Below, piece after piece: positions 63,573 to 64,000 of a stretch of DNA of 64,000 nt. Position 1 is the stretch's first letter. Each line of letters starts with the position of its first letter. Origin of the DNA: Paenibacillus humicus NBRC 102415 (lineage in GTDB: Bacteria > Bacillota > Bacilli > Paenibacillales > Paenibacillaceae); assembly GCF_004000905.1 (NCBI RefSeq), contig NZ_BIMD01000028.1:1-64000 (forward strand). Reading direction: 5' to 3'. Made by a program: the position numbers and the translations under genes. A model generated the notes under the pieces. It was not told where the DNA came from and ran no database searches. It worked only from the letters and a program-made list of their open reading frames with translations.

Positions 63573-64000
63573 TCCTCCAGACTTGCCGGACTTTCCTTGG
63601 CGGGAGCCTTCTGCGCCAGCGCGATGCCGGCCAGAATAGCCGCTATGCCTCCCAGCTGGAGGGCGCTGAGCGTCTCTCCTCCGATCAGCCAGGCTGCCGC
63701 TGCCGCTACCGGCAGCTCCATGGCCCCCAGCAGCGCGGCAAGGCTGCTCCCTATGCGCGGAATCCCGATCGTGAACAGCAGCGTGGGGATAACTTGCCCG
63801 AGCAGCGCAAGCATGACCGCCCACAAGACGAGCCGGGGTTCGGCGTCTCCTGCCCATGCGCCTCTGCCGAACAGCGCCAGGACCAATATAAATCCGAATG
63901 TGACCATTATAGCAGAAGCCGCGGAAGGATTGAGATCCGCCCGGAATCGTCCGGTTCCCGCCAGATACAGGCTGTAGGTGACCGCGGCGCCTAGTCCGCA
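63569..64000 (-). CDS. EamA/DMT-family transporter, partial (5' end outside window)
   Basis: The last 143 codons of a membrane protein that enters from the right edge. Contains about five membrane helices and the EamA signature area near the end: IGSSLAALLGAMELPVAAAA, then LQLGGIAAILAGIALAQK. DMT-family exporters of this type carry drugs or metabolites. Its TGA overlaps the sigW start, so the two genes are probably on one transcript. Confidence 0.87.
   Translation of the reverse strand, partial: CGLGAAVTYSLYLAGTGRFRADLNPSAASAIMVTFGFILVLALFGRGAWAGDAEPRLVLWAVMLALLGQVIPTLLFTIGIPRIGSSLAALLGAMELPVAAAAAWLIGGETLSALQLGGIAAILAGIALAQKAPAKESPASLEE

Overview
The window looks like a chromosome segment of a GC-rich Gram-positive spore former of the Paenibacillus/Cohnella type. 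The reasons are CotF-type spore coat genes in the B. subtilis yra order, a sigW-rsiW-cdaA-cdaR-glmM-glmS housekeeping block with a glmS ribozyme, AGGAGG-type ribosome binding sites, SLH-anchored surface proteins, and several YesM/YesN-type two-component systems next to sugar ABC transporters. Most genes are on the minus strand. No rRNA, tRNA or CRISPR array was seen.

Layout. (1) 1-15 kb: three very large secreted proteins in a row (a GLUG-repeat protein cut by the window edge, a 2532-aa SLH protein, a 1752-aa Ig-like protein), preceded by a BTAD-type response regulator and a 1022-aa hybrid sensor kinase (15.1-19.3 kb). (2) 19.5-22 kb: a copper-amine-oxidase-N stalk protein, a frameshifted lipoprotein gene and a YolD-like gene. 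(3) 22.1-28.9 kb: a CUT1 sugar ABC importer with its YesM/YesN pair. (4) 29-33.5 kb: an AT-richer stretch with a truncated remnant, a yellow/MRJP-family protein, a small helical protein and a five-gene spore coat/alcohol dehydrogenase operon. (5) 33.6-48.8 kb: a sugar uptake and oxidation locus with an RbsABC-type importer, a second RbsB-like binding protein, a CUT1 binding protein, two Gfo/Idh/MocA dehydrogenases, a zinc dehydrogenase, two TIM-barrel isomerases and a head-to-head YesM/YesN pair. (6) 48.8-55.0 kb: gene debris and mobile DNA just past glmS. (7) 55-64 kb: glmS, glmM, cdaR, cdaA, rsiW, sigW and a partial EamA transporter.

The most notable region is 49,995-55,000. It is bounded by sequences that match the end architecture of transposon Tn7: three spaced 22-bp sites at the left end and clustered sites at the right end, in the same 8+22 register as Tn7. 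It is flanked by a 5-bp direct repeat (CGTTT) and lies 24 bp past the glmS stop codon, the attTn7 position. It carries no recognisable tns genes. Its cargo is a compact AT-rich set: a C5 cytosine methylase, a Vsr-type endonuclease, a MORC/MutL-like GHKL ATPase and an unrecognised 327-aa protein, which I read as a defence/restriction system. A second, different Tn7-like right end directly abuts it on the left (49,940-49,988), as expected if a newer element inserted between glmS and an older one.

How the genes work together. glmS and glmM make glucosamine-1-phosphate for the cell wall. CdaA with its regulator CdaR makes c-di-AMP, which is tied to wall homeostasis. SigW/RsiW respond to envelope stress. 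The glmS ribozyme gives feedback control, and here it carries an unusually long P1 arm (about 179 nt). The surface-protein operon, the two-component systems and the sugar loci point to a soil or plant-associated polysaccharide user.
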